Below, piece after piece: positions 8,632-17,896 of a DNA stretch of 60,019 bases. Both the position numbers and the translations under genes were made by a program. Under the pieces are notes generated by a model. It saw only the letters and a list, made by a program, of their open reading frames with translations, was not told the DNA's origin and ran no database searches. Source of the stretch: an uncultured Lamprocystis sp. (GTDB lineage: Bacteria > Pseudomonadota > Gammaproteobacteria > Chromatiales > Chromatiaceae); the NCBI RefSeq assembly GCF_903933125.1, contig NZ_CAIZIZ010000098.1, positions 1-60,019 of the forward strand. Reading direction: 5' to 3'. Position 1 is the stretch's first letter. Every line of letters begins with the position of its first letter.

Positions 8632-10126
8632 CCTCACCGGCACACTCGCGCGTTATCTGTCGAGCAAACTCATCAGCCAACTGGTCGGCGCCGCGATCGG
8701 TTTCCTGCGTCCCCGACTGTTATCGCCGGAGTTGTTCGGCATCTGGACCCTGCTCAAGTTAATCCCGCAATATGCGGTCTTCGCCGACCTCGGCACCCGG
8801 ACGGCGTTACGAATTTTTTATCCCTGGCACATGGCCCGCGGGGATCTGGTACAGGCCCGTGAACTGGTCTGCGGCGGCATCCTTGGGGCCTTACTGATCG
8901 ACTTGCTGCTCGCATCGACGCTTGCCGCCATCGCGTTGACCGGCAATTGGAACGACACGATGCGCTTCGGCCTGGTGGCGATGGCGACCGTGGTCGTATT
9001 ACAGGGATTACATCATTCATTTTTCGCTGCGCTCAAAGCAAGCCAGCGCTTTGATGTCATCGCCCATGCCACCTATGTCGAATCGGCGGTCCTCGTGCTG
9101 ACAACACTGTTGCTACTGCCGATACTGGGTCTTTACGGACTCTTCATTTCATTGGTGCTGAGCGAATTGACGATCACGCTCTATCTGGCCCGCCGTGTCG
9201 ACATCGAACTCAAGTGGTCGCGGCGGATCCTCAGGCTGACCGCCGGCTTGATTCGACGCGGCTGGCCAATCATGAGCATGGAGTTGGCAATGATACTGGT
9301 CATCACCACCGACCGCTTTGTCGTCTCGGCCATGCTGGACACGACCGCGCTCGGTTACTACGGCGTCGCACTGATGATCGTCAGTTTTCTGCGCAACATT
9401 CCCGGCACCGCTCGCGAGGTCCTGGAGCCCCGACTGATGGCCGATCTTGCCGACATCGAGCGTCCGACATTACTGCGCCGGCATCTGCTGCAGCCCGCCC
9501 TGAATGCTGCCTTCCTGATGCCGCTGATGATCGGCCCGGTCGCGCTGGCGGCGCCCTTCGTCATTGACTGGCTGCTGCCCGACTACCAGCCGGCGGCGGT
9601 GCCCACCCAGGTACTCGCCTGCGGTGTCTACTTTCTGGCCCTGTCCCTGATCTTGCGCAGTGCCATCGTCGCTTTCGGCCGGCAAAGCCAAGCCGCCGCG
9701 GTGATGCCGCTGATCGTTCTGACCAACGTCCTGATCGCCTGGGCCATGCTGCAACTCGGTTGGGGGTTGGCGGGCGTCGCCGCGGCGAGTGGGCTCGCCT
9801 TCTTGCTGTTGTTTCTCACTCTGTGGCGGCTGCTGCGCCGGGAGCTTGAGGAAAGCGCGGCCAACGAGCGCCGTCAGCTGATTTGGATCTGGCCATTGAG
9901 CGGTCTGACTTGTCTGTTGATCTGGCTCTTGCCTCATCTGTACCGGGATGCCGGTCTGCTCGGTACCGGCCTGCATATTCTCGCGTTTCTCGGCGTCTTC
10001 CTGCTGCTGCACTGGTTGGCACAGCGCTCTCTGAGCCTGCTGAGTCCCCTGCCGATCGCACTGCTCAGCGGTCCGCTCCAGTCGATCCGCTCGATACTGG
10101 AGCGCGGGATGAGGCGTCGGCGGTGA
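8624..10126 (+). CDS. Wzx-like lipid-linked oligosaccharide flippase
   Basis: A 500-aa polytopic membrane protein of the MATE/MOP-flippase superfamily. It should flip undecaprenyl-linked repeat units across the inner membrane. About 12-14 hydrophobic segments can be counted, the N-terminal part (SKLISQLVGAAIGFLRPRLL) being typical of the polysaccharide biosynthesis protein family. The start is GTG at 8624 inside the end of the copolymerase gene. The 3' end overlaps the convergent glycosyltransferase gene by 62 bp. The substrate cannot be deduced. Confidence 0.82.
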   Translation: MDSLTGTLARYLSSKLISQLVGAAIGFLRPRLLSPELFGIWTLLKLIPQYAVFADLGTRTALRIFYPWHMARGDLVQARELVCGGILGALLIDLLLASTLAAIALTGNWNDTMRFGLVAMATVVVLQGLHHSFFAALKASQRFDVIAHATYVESAVLVLTTLLLLPILGLYGLFISLVLSELTITLYLARRVDIELKWSRRILRLTAGLIRRGWPIMSMELAMILVITTDRFVVSAMLDTTALGYYGVALMIVSFLRNIPGTAREVLEPRLMADLADIERPTLLRRHLLQPALNAAFLMPLMIGPVALAAPFVIDWLLPDYQPAAVPTQVLACGVYFLALSLILRSAIVAFGRQSQAAAVMPLIVLTNVLIAWAMLQLGWGLAGVAAASGLAFLLLFLTLWRLLRRELEESAANERRQLIWIWPLSGLTCLLIWLLPHLYRDAGLLGTGLHILAFLGVFLLLHWLAQRSLSLLSPLPIALLSGPLQSIRSILERGMRRRR

Positions 10127-11321
10127 TCGCGTCGATCAAACAGGCCGCGTTAGTTCGCACATCGAACGCTTCGCGCACGCGCTGCCGTCCCTGCCGGGCA
10201 AGCCCGCGAGCCGCGTCCGGATGTTGGCTGATCCACTGCAGCTGATCGGCGATATCGACCGGGTTTCCGGGCTCCGCCAGCAAGCCGGTTCGACCATGTT
10301 CGATCAGTTCGGGGATACCGGACAAGCGGCTTGCCACCACTGGCCGCGCCATGGCCAAGGCCTCCATCAGTGATACCGGGATACCTTCCCGCCGTCCCTG
10401 CCGGTCCATGACACTGGTCAGCGCGACGACTTGGCAGGCGCCCAGATGAGCGTGTACAACCGGGCGCGGTTGCTGACCGAGAAACGCCACTTGCGCGCTG
10501 ATCTCAAGACGATCACAAAGCGACTCCAGCTCGCCGCGCAAGGCGCCGTCGCCGATCAGGCTCAGATGCCACGCAAGGCCGCGCTCGGTCAACAGACGAC
10601 AGGCACGCAACAATGACGCATGGCCCTTGACTGGTCGCAATAAAGCGATACACAAAATGCGCAGCGGGTCACCCTGCGGCACCGGCACCGGGACAAATGC
10701 TGTGTTATCGATGCCGCAATGGATGAGCAGCAGCTTCGGGCGCAAGGCTTCGCCGATACGCGCGACAGCAAACTCCAGGTTATAGCGCGAGATCATCACC
10801 GCGAACCGCGCCCGTCGAACCTTTTCGGCCAGCATGGTCTGGTCAACATGCAGATCGCTGCCATGAGCGGTAAAGCTGTAGGGTATCCCGACGAGTCGCT
10901 GAATGATCCAGGCCGCCAGGGTTGGATGGGTACAAAAGTGCGCATGGAGATGCCCGATGCCACGCCGCCGCGCCTCTTCCGCCAGATAGACCGATTTCAA
11001 CCAGATGCCCGCGGCGCCCAGCGTGAAATTGAGACTGGGCGCGACCCGCACGAAAGTCGATACCAGCGTTCGGACATACCGCAATGGCGCCGCGCGCAGC
11101 ATCCGCCAATTGGCCGCCAGGATGGCTCGCGATATGAACGGCGAGTAGACCAGATCATGCTGCACCTGCAAGGTTTCAGGATGCTGTGCACCCGACCCTT
11201 CACGGATCAGCGGAAACAGCGTGACCTGGCAACCCCGACGTTTGAATTCCAGGACTTCGTCGAGCACGAACGTTTCCGACAACAGCGGAAACCGCGACAT
11301 GATATAGCCGACTCTCACCAT
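10065..11321 (-). CDS. Family 4 glycosyltransferase
   Basis: A 418-aa GT-B fold retaining glycosyltransferase, cytoplasmic or membrane-associated. The N-terminal domain starts VRVGYIMSRFPLLSETFV, with HLHAHFCTHP and the acceptor-loop HGSDLHVD. The C-terminal domain has LLRPVKGHASLLRA and the EGIPVSLMEALAMARPVV segment carrying the E-x7-E pair that binds the nucleotide sugar. The start is ATG at 11321; the open frame upstream is antisense to the neighbouring gene and not family-like. It overlaps the GT2 gene end (11315) by 7 bp and is the last gene of a three-gene minus-strand operon. Confidence 0.87.
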   Translation of the reverse strand: MVRVGYIMSRFPLLSETFVLDEVLEFKRRGCQVTLFPLIREGSGAQHPETLQVQHDLVYSPFISRAILAANWRMLRAAPLRYVRTLVSTFVRVAPSLNFTLGAAGIWLKSVYLAEEARRRGIGHLHAHFCTHPTLAAWIIQRLVGIPYSFTAHGSDLHVDQTMLAEKVRRARFAVMISRYNLEFAVARIGEALRPKLLLIHCGIDNTAFVPVPVPQGDPLRILCIALLRPVKGHASLLRACRLLTERGLAWHLSLIGDGALRGELESLCDRLEISAQVAFLGQQPRPVVHAHLGACQVVALTSVMDRQGRREGIPVSLMEALAMARPVVASRLSGIPELIEHGRTGLLAEPGNPVDIADQLQWISQHPDAARGLARQGRQRVREAFDVRTNAACLIDAITADASSRAPVSSGSTGADR

Positions 11322-12472
11322 TGCGTTACCCGGCGCCCGGACAGAAAATCTTTCCAGCCCAGAACGATCCCGACATTGACACAAAGGACCCAGGGGATCA
11401 GCCCGACCCACCGCGGCAATCCGCGGGTGCAACGGTCGAACCCCACCGCCAGTGTCATCAGCACCGCGCCCACCACCGCCAGCGTCGCAGTTCCCAGCAT
11501 GATCAACCAAGGACCGGACGGCGCGGCCACACTCAGCAGCGCGAGCTGCAGATAAGCAAGCGCGATGGCCAGCGGAAACAGCCTACGCAACACCTTGTGT
11601 ACCATCAGCGCCAAGGCGTAGCGACCGTGGCAACGCAAAGAAAGCGCGGCAGCGCGCAGCCGCAATGCCGTCAGTCCACGGCAAACAATGCGGCGCTGCC
11701 GCCGTATCACCATGGACAAAGTCTCCGCCGGCGGCCCAATCAGCGCAACCGCGGCGGGCACGAAAGCAAACCGATAACCGGCAATCACCGCGGTCAAGCC
11801 GATGTAGAGGTCGTCGACAACCCCAGCGGGGATGGGCTCGAACAGTCGGCGACGCAGTGCCAGCAGCGTACCGTTACTGGCGGTGATGGAGCCGAACACT
11901 GCTTCCTCGCGCGTCTTGAGCTCCGCCTCGTGCTCCCAGTAACGACCCTGCATCAAGGCATCCGCACGATCGACCAGCACGCGCCCGCAAGCGGCACCAA
12001 TGCTTTGATCGACAAAGGCTGCGGCGATGGTCTCAACCGCCCCTGGCGACAACCGCGCATCGAGATCGGAGAAAATCAAAAGGTCGCCGCGGGCAATCGC
12101 CACGGCCGCGTTCAAGGCCGCATATTTTCCCTGACGCGGGTTTTCGACCACGCGCACTGCATAAGGAGCATCGGCGGGCCGCAACAACGGCAGATCCGTC
12201 ACCGCGCCATCGAGCGACAGAATCAGCTCCACCGGTCCATCGGGCCACTCCAACCCGCGCAGCGATGCGAATTTCGCCGTCAGGAGCTGCGCCGATCCAT
12301 GCACCGGAACAATCAACGACAACCCCCGCGGGCGCTCGCCAAGGGGTCGGTTCACGCTTGATTTCCGCGGCGGCAACAGGCGCAACAGCAACGGCAGGCC
12401 CAGCACGCTAGCCAGAGCCAGCAGCAGCGTCAATAAGAACAAACCGAATAGCAGGGGCGTCGCGGCGGTCAT
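11315..12472 (-). CDS. Family 2 glycosyltransferase, membrane-anchored
   Basis: A 385-aa GT-A glycosyltransferase with an N-terminal membrane helix (about 5-30), a catalytic domain and C-terminal membrane segments (about 265-355). The catalytic domain starts LSLIVPVHGSAQLL and has the metal-binding FSDLDARLSPG, the acceptor-side VVDDLYIGL and the R-rich RRQRRIVCRG segment. This is the ceramide glucosyltransferase/BcsA-like layout. The start at 12472 forms an ATGA overlap with the upstream polymerase gene stop, indicating coupled translation. Sugar specificity is unknown. Confidence 0.83.
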   Translation of the reverse strand: MTAATPLLFGLFLLTLLLALASVLGLPLLLRLLPPRKSSVNRPLGERPRGLSLIVPVHGSAQLLTAKFASLRGLEWPDGPVELILSLDGAVTDLPLLRPADAPYAVRVVENPRQGKYAALNAAVAIARGDLLIFSDLDARLSPGAVETIAAAFVDQSIGAACGRVLVDRADALMQGRYWEHEAELKTREEAVFGSITASNGTLLALRRRLFEPIPAGVVDDLYIGLTAVIAGYRFAFVPAAVALIGPPAETLSMVIRRQRRIVCRGLTALRLRAAALSLRCHGRYALALMVHKVLRRLFPLAIALAYLQLALLSVAAPSGPWLIMLGTATLAVVGAVLMTLAVGFDRCTRGLPRWVGLIPWVLCVNVGIVLGWKDFLSGRRVTQW

Positions 12473-13920
12473 CGCGGTGAGACCGCCGCGCCGTACGAAT
12501 CGACGGTCGTCTCCGCGGCGGCCGCCAGCGCGGTACGCAGCCAAACCGCCGACAGACCAATCGACAGCAACATGAACTTCTGGAACACGTCGCTGAACAT
12601 GGCCATGTAAAGCAATAAGAAACCAAACGCGACCAGGTGATGCAGTACCTCATCGGCATGGTAACCGTCACCCTGAACGAGAAATAGCCGGCGCGTACGC
12701 AGCAGATTGCGCATGGCCGTGATCAGGAGTCCGGCGAAAAAAAAGAAACCCAGCAGCCCGGTTCCGACCAACACCTCAATGTAAGTATTGTGAGCGAAAC
12801 GTCGATTCGTCGAACCTTTCCGATCATAACGCTGAGCCCAATCACTGACCTCGTAGAGATCACGAAAAGTACCAGGCCCGTAACCGAGAAGCGGACGCGC
12901 GATGAGCGCGTCACGGGCGACGATCAAATAAGATCCGCGCCGGTTGAGCGACCGGTCCGTCCCCGAAGAGACCAGCGTCTCCTGACGCTGCCAGAAAGAC
13001 TGCGGGAGCATCAGCGACGCGAGCAGCAGCACGGCAACCGCCCCGGCGAACAGCAGACCCAGTTGCCGTGGCCGTATTTTTCGAGCATTGATAAAAAATA
13101 ATGTCAGCAGGACCAGCGTGACGACCAGTGCGCCGCTGCGCGAAAACGTCCCCACCATCGCCCCGACATTGATGAATAACATGACCAATGCCAGAAGCCG
13201 TACCAGATGACGCCGGGTGTGGGTCATAAAAAAGACCACGAAGGGCAGACCGAAAATGATTTGCATCGCAAGCGCATTCGGGTCGGCGGTACCACCGGTA
13301 CTGCGGCTGAACGTATCACCTTCCGAAAACAAACCAATATGAAAGACGGACCCGATTACCGCCAGTAGTGAACCAAGTGAGACGGACGTTGCGATGACAA
13401 TCGGCAGGTGTCGCGTGACGCCGATTTGATCGGTGAGCGCGATGGTGAGTCCAAAAAAAACGATGGCGACCAAGGTCAGAACAACCTCCGCTGCCGCGCT
13501 GCCTTGGTAATCGGAAAAGAAAGTAGACAACAAACTCGCCGCAAGGAACAACAAGAACCACGGCCAGAGATTGGAGCGAAAACGCGCCACAAAGGTGGAA
13601 TCGGACAACAGTCGAGCGGCCACGATCAGCAGCAACACGAGTGCGAGCAGCCAATGGATTCGGATGTTCTCCAGCGGACCGCCCAAATCGCGAAAGTTGC
13701 CGAAAGGAATCAGGAAGACAATAGCGTAAAGACCGAACTCCGGACGACGGCCGATGACCAACAGGAAAACCACTCCCAAACCCGGAATCAGCGCCAGCAA
13801 AGGATAGGCGGTCAGCAGCGGGAGTGCGCTGGCCAGGACGACCAACCCGACCAACGCCCACCATAGCAAACCGACGGGTCTTGAGGCTATCATCCGGACT
13901 TCTCCGATCAAAAGAGACAT
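12469..13920 (-). CDS. O-antigen ligase/polymerase (WaaL/Wzy type)
   Basis: A 483-aa inner-membrane protein with about 10-12 hydrophobic segments and a large periplasmic loop near residues 320-385. The loop contains RRGSYLIVARDALIARPLLGYGPGTF and HNTYIEVLVGTGLLG, the conserved signature of the O-antigen ligase family (PF04932). It either polymerises repeat units or ligates them to a lipid acceptor; the two cannot be separated by sequence alone. An alternative start MIASRPVG lies at 13893. It is the first gene of the minus-strand operon and is divergent from the GT2 gene at 14084. Confidence 0.85.
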   Translation of the reverse strand: MSLLIGEVRMIASRPVGLLWWALVGLVVLASALPLLTAYPLLALIPGLGVVFLLVIGRRPEFGLYAIVFLIPFGNFRDLGGPLENIRIHWLLALVLLLIVAARLLSDSTFVARFRSNLWPWFLLFLAASLLSTFFSDYQGSAAAEVVLTLVAIVFFGLTIALTDQIGVTRHLPIVIATSVSLGSLLAVIGSVFHIGLFSEGDTFSRSTGGTADPNALAMQIIFGLPFVVFFMTHTRRHLVRLLALVMLFINVGAMVGTFSRSGALVVTLVLLTLFFINARKIRPRQLGLLFAGAVAVLLLASLMLPQSFWQRQETLVSSGTDRSLNRRGSYLIVARDALIARPLLGYGPGTFRDLYEVSDWAQRYDRKGSTNRRFAHNTYIEVLVGTGLLGFFFFAGLLITAMRNLLRTRRLFLVQGDGYHADEVLHHLVAFGFLLLYMAMFSDVFQKFMLLSIGLSAVWLRTALAAAAETTVDSYGAAVSPR

Positions 13921-14083
13921 CCGACCACCGGGGATCCACGCGCGCAGTCGCCAATCCAGTGTCCGGGTGCGAACTATCGTTGAGCCGCGAGTGGGCGTAC
14001 GGCACCGCGACCCATGGCCCCATGATCGCGGTCATGGCCGCAGCGATGATCCAACCCCGAGGCCGCAAGCAGTCAACCATACC

Positions 14084-15037
14084 ATGCTCAGCACCACCGT
14101 CGTCATACCAACCTTTCATCGCCCCGCCGAACTCACTACCGCGCTACGCTCGATCTTGACACAAACGCGCCGACCGGACGAGTTGATCGTCGTTGACGAC
14201 GGCAACCTGCCCGAACTGCCGTTGCACAGTCAATTACAGCAGGCCGGCATCGCCTGCCGACTGGAGCGCAAAGCGCTTCCCGGCTTGACCGAATCACGCA
14301 ATCTGGCCATCGCCATCGCCACCGGTGACCTGCTCTTCTTTTTCGATGATGATGTCGAACTCTTTCCGGATTATCTTGAGCACACTATATGTATATTTGA
14401 GCAAGACGCCGCCGGCCGGATCGGCGGGGTCGGCGGGGTTATCGTCAATCACAAGCCCGTGGACACGAGCCGTCGCCTACGACGCATCCTGGATCGGCTG
14501 TTCCTGAACTCCGGCACAACCGAAGGCAGGGTTCTACGCTCCGGATTCAGTGTCAATTACGGCTACACCGGCCGTTTGCCCGACACCGACTACCGGGTCG
14601 ACTTCCTGCCGGGCGGGGTCTGCGCCTACCGCCGCGAGGTTTTCAGCACGTTGCGCTTTACCCCCGGTTATCACGAGGTTGCCATCGGCGAGGACCTGGA
14701 TTTCTCTTACCGGGTCGGCAGACGCTGGCGCCTGGTGCTGACCCCAAAGTCCAGACTCTATCATTTTGAATCGCCGAAGATGCGCCACGCGCCCTTTGCC
14801 ACCGGACGCCGGTTCATTCTCGGCAAGTACTTGTTTTTTCGTGATCTCGTCCACGGCGCGTCGTGGGACTGGCTGTTGTTTTGGTACGCCTGCGGCGGCT
14901 ACCTGATCATCCGTCTGCTGATCCTGGCCGCTTCACGGCAAGGTGCCGACTGGGACCGCGTTCGCGGCGTGGTCTCCGCGATCCTCGATATCGCTCGGGG
15001 ACGCCTGCCGCAGCGAGCCGTCGCCGTCCCTCCCTGA
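14084..15037 (+). CDS. Family 2 glycosyltransferase
   Basis: A 317-aa GT-A glycosyltransferase. It starts TTVVIPTFHRPAELTTAL and has the LIVVDDGN nucleotide-binding strand, the metal-binding FFFDDDVEL motif and a catalytic IGEDLDFSYRV. A hydrophobic segment near residues 258-275 may attach it to the membrane. The ATG at 14084 is chosen because the frame before it is not family-like. It is a single plus-strand gene divergent from the ligase operon, presumably adding one sugar of the repeat unit; donor and acceptor are unknown. Confidence 0.85.
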   Translation: MLSTTVVIPTFHRPAELTTALRSILTQTRRPDELIVVDDGNLPELPLHSQLQQAGIACRLERKALPGLTESRNLAIAIATGDLLFFFDDDVELFPDYLEHTICIFEQDAAGRIGGVGGVIVNHKPVDTSRRLRRILDRLFLNSGTTEGRVLRSGFSVNYGYTGRLPDTDYRVDFLPGGVCAYRREVFSTLRFTPGYHEVAIGEDLDFSYRVGRRWRLVLTPKSRLYHFESPKMRHAPFATGRRFILGKYLFFRDLVHGASWDWLLFWYACGGYLIIRLLILAASRQGADWDRVRGVVSAILDIARGRLPQRAVAVPP

Positions 15038-15112
15038 GTCTGGCCTGACCACGGCCCGGCACATCCTGACTGACGGCCCGGACGATGAATCAGGCGATTT
15101 GACAGCAATCGC

Positions 15113-15802
15113 CTAAAGCGACTCGCGATTTCCGGCAGTGATGGCGGTCGCCTGGAGCTGTTTCACGCGCGCCAGCGACACGATCGAGTCGATCAGCACC
15201 GCTGCGCTCGACGAGGAATCGTGAAGCAACAAGATGTCGCCCGGTCGGACACCGCGGGCAAGCAAACGCTGTTTCAACTGATGCAACGCCGGATTCCCAA
15301 AGTCCCGCAGTGAATAACTCCAGAGAACGCAGACTTCGTCACGGTCTCGCAACGCCGGAAGAAGGCGCAGCGGAAGGCGACCATGGGGCGGACGGAACAA
15401 CGGACAGGGCTCGCCCAGAATATCTTCAATGGCCTGTCGACCCGAGTCGATCTCAGCCATGGCAGCAGTGGTCGTCAACTCGACCAGTTTGCGATGATGG
15501 TACGTGTGACTGCCAATGACATGGCCGTCGCCCCGCAGTCGCCGAAGAATCTCCGGGTAGCGGCGCGCCTGTTCACCGATGCAAAAAAAAGTCGCCTTGG
15601 CATCGGCCGACGCCAACCGTTCAGCGACCCGCAGTGAGCCCTCGGGAGTCGGGCCATCGTCCAGAGTGATCGCCACGGTCGCCGAGGCGTTGCGTCCCAG
15701 CAACACCCGCCCTTGTCCCAACAACTGCCCGGCAACACGCCAATAGGCGGTGAACAAGGCGCTGCGAACAAGGTCTCTGGCAACACGACCAGGGTCTCCC
15801 AT
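15113..15802 (-). CDS. Polysaccharide deacetylase (NodB domain)
   Basis: A 229-aa carbohydrate esterase family 4 enzyme. The metal-binding and catalytic motifs are complete: AITLDDGPTPEG (motif 1, with the aspartate pair), GSHTYHH (motif 2) and RPPHGRLP (motif 3). LLLHDSSSS carries the C-terminal His. The start at 15802 (MGDPGRVARD) is preferred because the longer frame runs through non-conserved sequence. No signal peptide is obvious, so export is uncertain. It probably removes acetyl groups from amino sugars of the polysaccharide. It converges on the GT2 gene at 15037. Confidence 0.82.
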   Translation of the reverse strand: MGDPGRVARDLVRSALFTAYWRVAGQLLGQGRVLLGRNASATVAITLDDGPTPEGSLRVAERLASADAKATFFCIGEQARRYPEILRRLRGDGHVIGSHTYHHRKLVELTTTAAMAEIDSGRQAIEDILGEPCPLFRPPHGRLPLRLLPALRDRDEVCVLWSYSLRDFGNPALHQLKQRLLARGVRPGDILLLHDSSSSAAVLIDSIVSLARVKQLQATAITAGNRESL

Positions 15803-16126
15803 AGAATTACCCAGCGTTGGTTTAAAACTCCGAAACGGCCTGCCGCCATGGCACAGGCCGGTCACGGTTGCGCCGACACCCTTCCGACCAGGCGACACGT
15901 GCGCGGCTGCCCACGACCCCAGCACGACGGTGCGCCGATTGGAACCGCGGCACATCCACCGACTTATAGCGTTCGCACCTGATATCCAGACAGACTTTCG
16001 TGTAGGGGCGGGTTTGAAACCCGCCCCTACGTCCGGTTATCACGTCCGAAGGCTATAATCAAGCACCCGCCGGACCTTATCCTCCGGCAAGAGCCAACCA
16101 CGAGCGCCGGAGCAACCCGCGGCCAG
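15803..16126. other. Intergenic region carrying the second 93-bp element
   Basis: This 324-bp region lies between the divergent deacetylase and phosphoethanolamine-transferase-like genes. It contains the 93-bp element at 15965-16057; the rest shows no recognisable gene. Promoters for both flanking genes must lie here, so the element may separate or supply them. Confidence 0.5.
15965..16057. mobile_element. 93-bp MITE-like element, copy 2
   Basis: Same length, orientation and TATAGC/GCTATA ends as the copy at 3641-3733, with only a few substitutions. In this copy the central stem is extended (GTAGGGGCGGG / CCCGCCCCTAC). It lies in the 5' region of the gene at 16127 and could affect its transcription. 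Confidence 0.75.
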
Positions 16127-17896
16127 ATGCACACCACACCCCGACTTCGGACCAAATGCGATCGCCAGGCGCGCCTCTGGGGCGTACTGCTGTTTCTGGC
16201 GTTGTCGAGCCCGAACCTGTTGCTGGCCTTCGGCGATGGCCAGAAGTCCATCTTCTCGCTTCCCGGCTTGTCATTTTTCCTGCTCTCCGCAGGCCTCGCC
16301 CTGCTATTGCTCGGCCTGTTTCGGCGGCCATGGGTCATGTTCCTGCTGTGTCTGCCGCTATTTGCCATACTGCCGCTCGAGATCTACTTCATCCAGGTCT
16401 ACCAGTCCCCCTCAACGGTTAACATCGTGGCCAGCGCCCTCACGGGTGATCTGCACGAGGCACTGCAGTACATTGGCCCACTGCTGGTCCCGGCGTTCCT
16501 GACAATCATTGCCCTGATGGTACTCTGCTTCTTGGGCGTTCGTACCCTGCGCCGACGCGACTGCGTGCTGTCATTCCGACTGCGGCGATCCCTGATCGTC
16601 ATCGGCAGCCTGACACTTGGTGTTATTTTCGCAAAAAATCTGATCAAAACGGATTGGAATCTCGACGAGACGCTGATCCAGACCGGCATCAATATCGAAC
16701 GGACCTATCCGGTCGGCCTGATCTTGCGCATCTGGCGTGTTTATGAGGAGCAACGCCGCCTCCGGGACATCAGCGAGCGGATTGCCGGGTTTCGTTTCGA
16801 CGCCCGTCTCAAAGCGCCGGCCGATGGATCGGGATTAAATGTCGTCCTGGTCATCGGCGAATCGCTGCGCCAATCGTCCTGGTCGCTTGGCGGGTACGCC
16901 CGCGAAACGGCACCGCGCCTGGCGCGCGAAGCCGGACTCGTCGCCTATTCCGACGCCACCGCCGCGGCCAGTCTCACGCGCACATCCGTGCCGCTGATGA
17001 TCTCACGCGCGACCGCCGTCGATCCCGATCGTCATCTTGAAGAAAAGACTCTGCTCGGCCTGTTTTCCGAGGCTGGCTACCGCACCTGGTGGCTGTCCAA
17101 TCAATTCAAACTCGGCATCAACAACACGACCATCACCGCCCACGCCGCCGAAGCCGATGAGGTCGCGTTCTTCAACGGCTCGGAGCTCGAAAAAACACCG
17201 TTCGACGAGGTGCTGCTCGCGCCGCTGGCGCAAACACTGAGTCGCCCGGGTCCAACGTATCGCTTCGTGATCCTACACACCATGGGCAACCATTGGGACT
17301 ACAACTATCGCTATCCGGAGACCTTTGATCACTGGCAGCCGTCGCTGCGCGGTATGACCGATTATGCCATCGGCGAGCCAGGTATTGAGACGAACATGAT
17401 CAATGCCTACGACAACGCGACCCGCTTCACCGACCATATCCTTGCAGAGATCATCGCGCTGCTGAAGTCCGCCCAGCGCCCCGGCGTCCTGATTTTCATG
17501 CCGGATCACGGCGAAAACCTGTTCGACGACGCGCGCCGCCTGACCGCACATGCCCATGACACCGCTTGGGAACTGCGGGTGCCGCTGGTCTTTTGGGCCA
17601 CGGAATCGTACCGAACACAATACCCCCATATCTGGCAACAGGTGACAGCTCACCGCGACGCACCGGTGAGTGCCGACAATCTGTTCTATTCCGTCGCCGA
17701 ACTCGGGCAGATCACCTTCAGTGGCGAAGCACCCGCGCTCAGTGTCGCCAGTTCCACATTCGCACCCGCGCCCCGCCGCTTTCTATCGATCAAAGGATCG
17801 GTGCTGAGCGCTGACAATGTGCTGCGGCAAGACCGACCAGCCACCACGCCCGCGTCCTCAAGGTTGGTTGATCCGCAAACCCTGGGGGGCCGGTAG
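16127..17896 (+). CDS. Phosphoethanolamine-transferase-like membrane sulfatase (EptA/CptA family)
   Basis: A 589-aa protein with about five N-terminal membrane helices (to about residue 175) and a periplasmic alkaline-phosphatase-fold domain. Motifs seen are VLVIGESLRQSSWSLGGY, a SLTRTSVPLM segment that should hold the Thr nucleophile, MPDHGENLFDD and AHAHDTAWELRVPLVFW. These carry the metal ligands of the family, which moves phosphoethanolamine from phosphatidylethanolamine to lipid A, core or glycan. Its place in the polysaccharide region suggests glycan or lipid A decoration. The 3' end overlaps the convergent alginate-lyase-like gene by 39 bp. Confidence 0.8.
   Translation: MHTTPRLRTKCDRQARLWGVLLFLALSSPNLLLAFGDGQKSIFSLPGLSFFLLSAGLALLLLGLFRRPWVMFLLCLPLFAILPLEIYFIQVYQSPSTVNIVASALTGDLHEALQYIGPLLVPAFLTIIALMVLCFLGVRTLRRRDCVLSFRLRRSLIVIGSLTLGVIFAKNLIKTDWNLDETLIQTGINIERTYPVGLILRIWRVYEEQRRLRDISERIAGFRFDARLKAPADGSGLNVVLVIGESLRQSSWSLGGYARETAPRLAREAGLVAYSDATAAASLTRTSVPLMISRATAVDPDRHLEEKTLLGLFSEAGYRTWWLSNQFKLGINNTTITAHAAEADEVAFFNGSELEKTPFDEVLLAPLAQTLSRPGPTYRFVILHTMGNHWDYNYRYPETFDHWQPSLRGMTDYAIGEPGIETNMINAYDNATRFTDHILAEIIALLKSAQRPGVLIFMPDHGENLFDDARRLTAHAHDTAWELRVPLVFWATESYRTQYPHIWQQVTAHRDAPVSADNLFYSVAELGQITFSGEAPALSVASSTFAPAPRRFLSIKGSVLSADNVLRQDRPATTPASSRLVDPQTLGGR

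Noticed and set aside
11321-12361. 346-aa open frame on the plus strand
   Set aside because: Antisense to the membrane GT2 gene, Gln/Arg/His-rich and without motifs.
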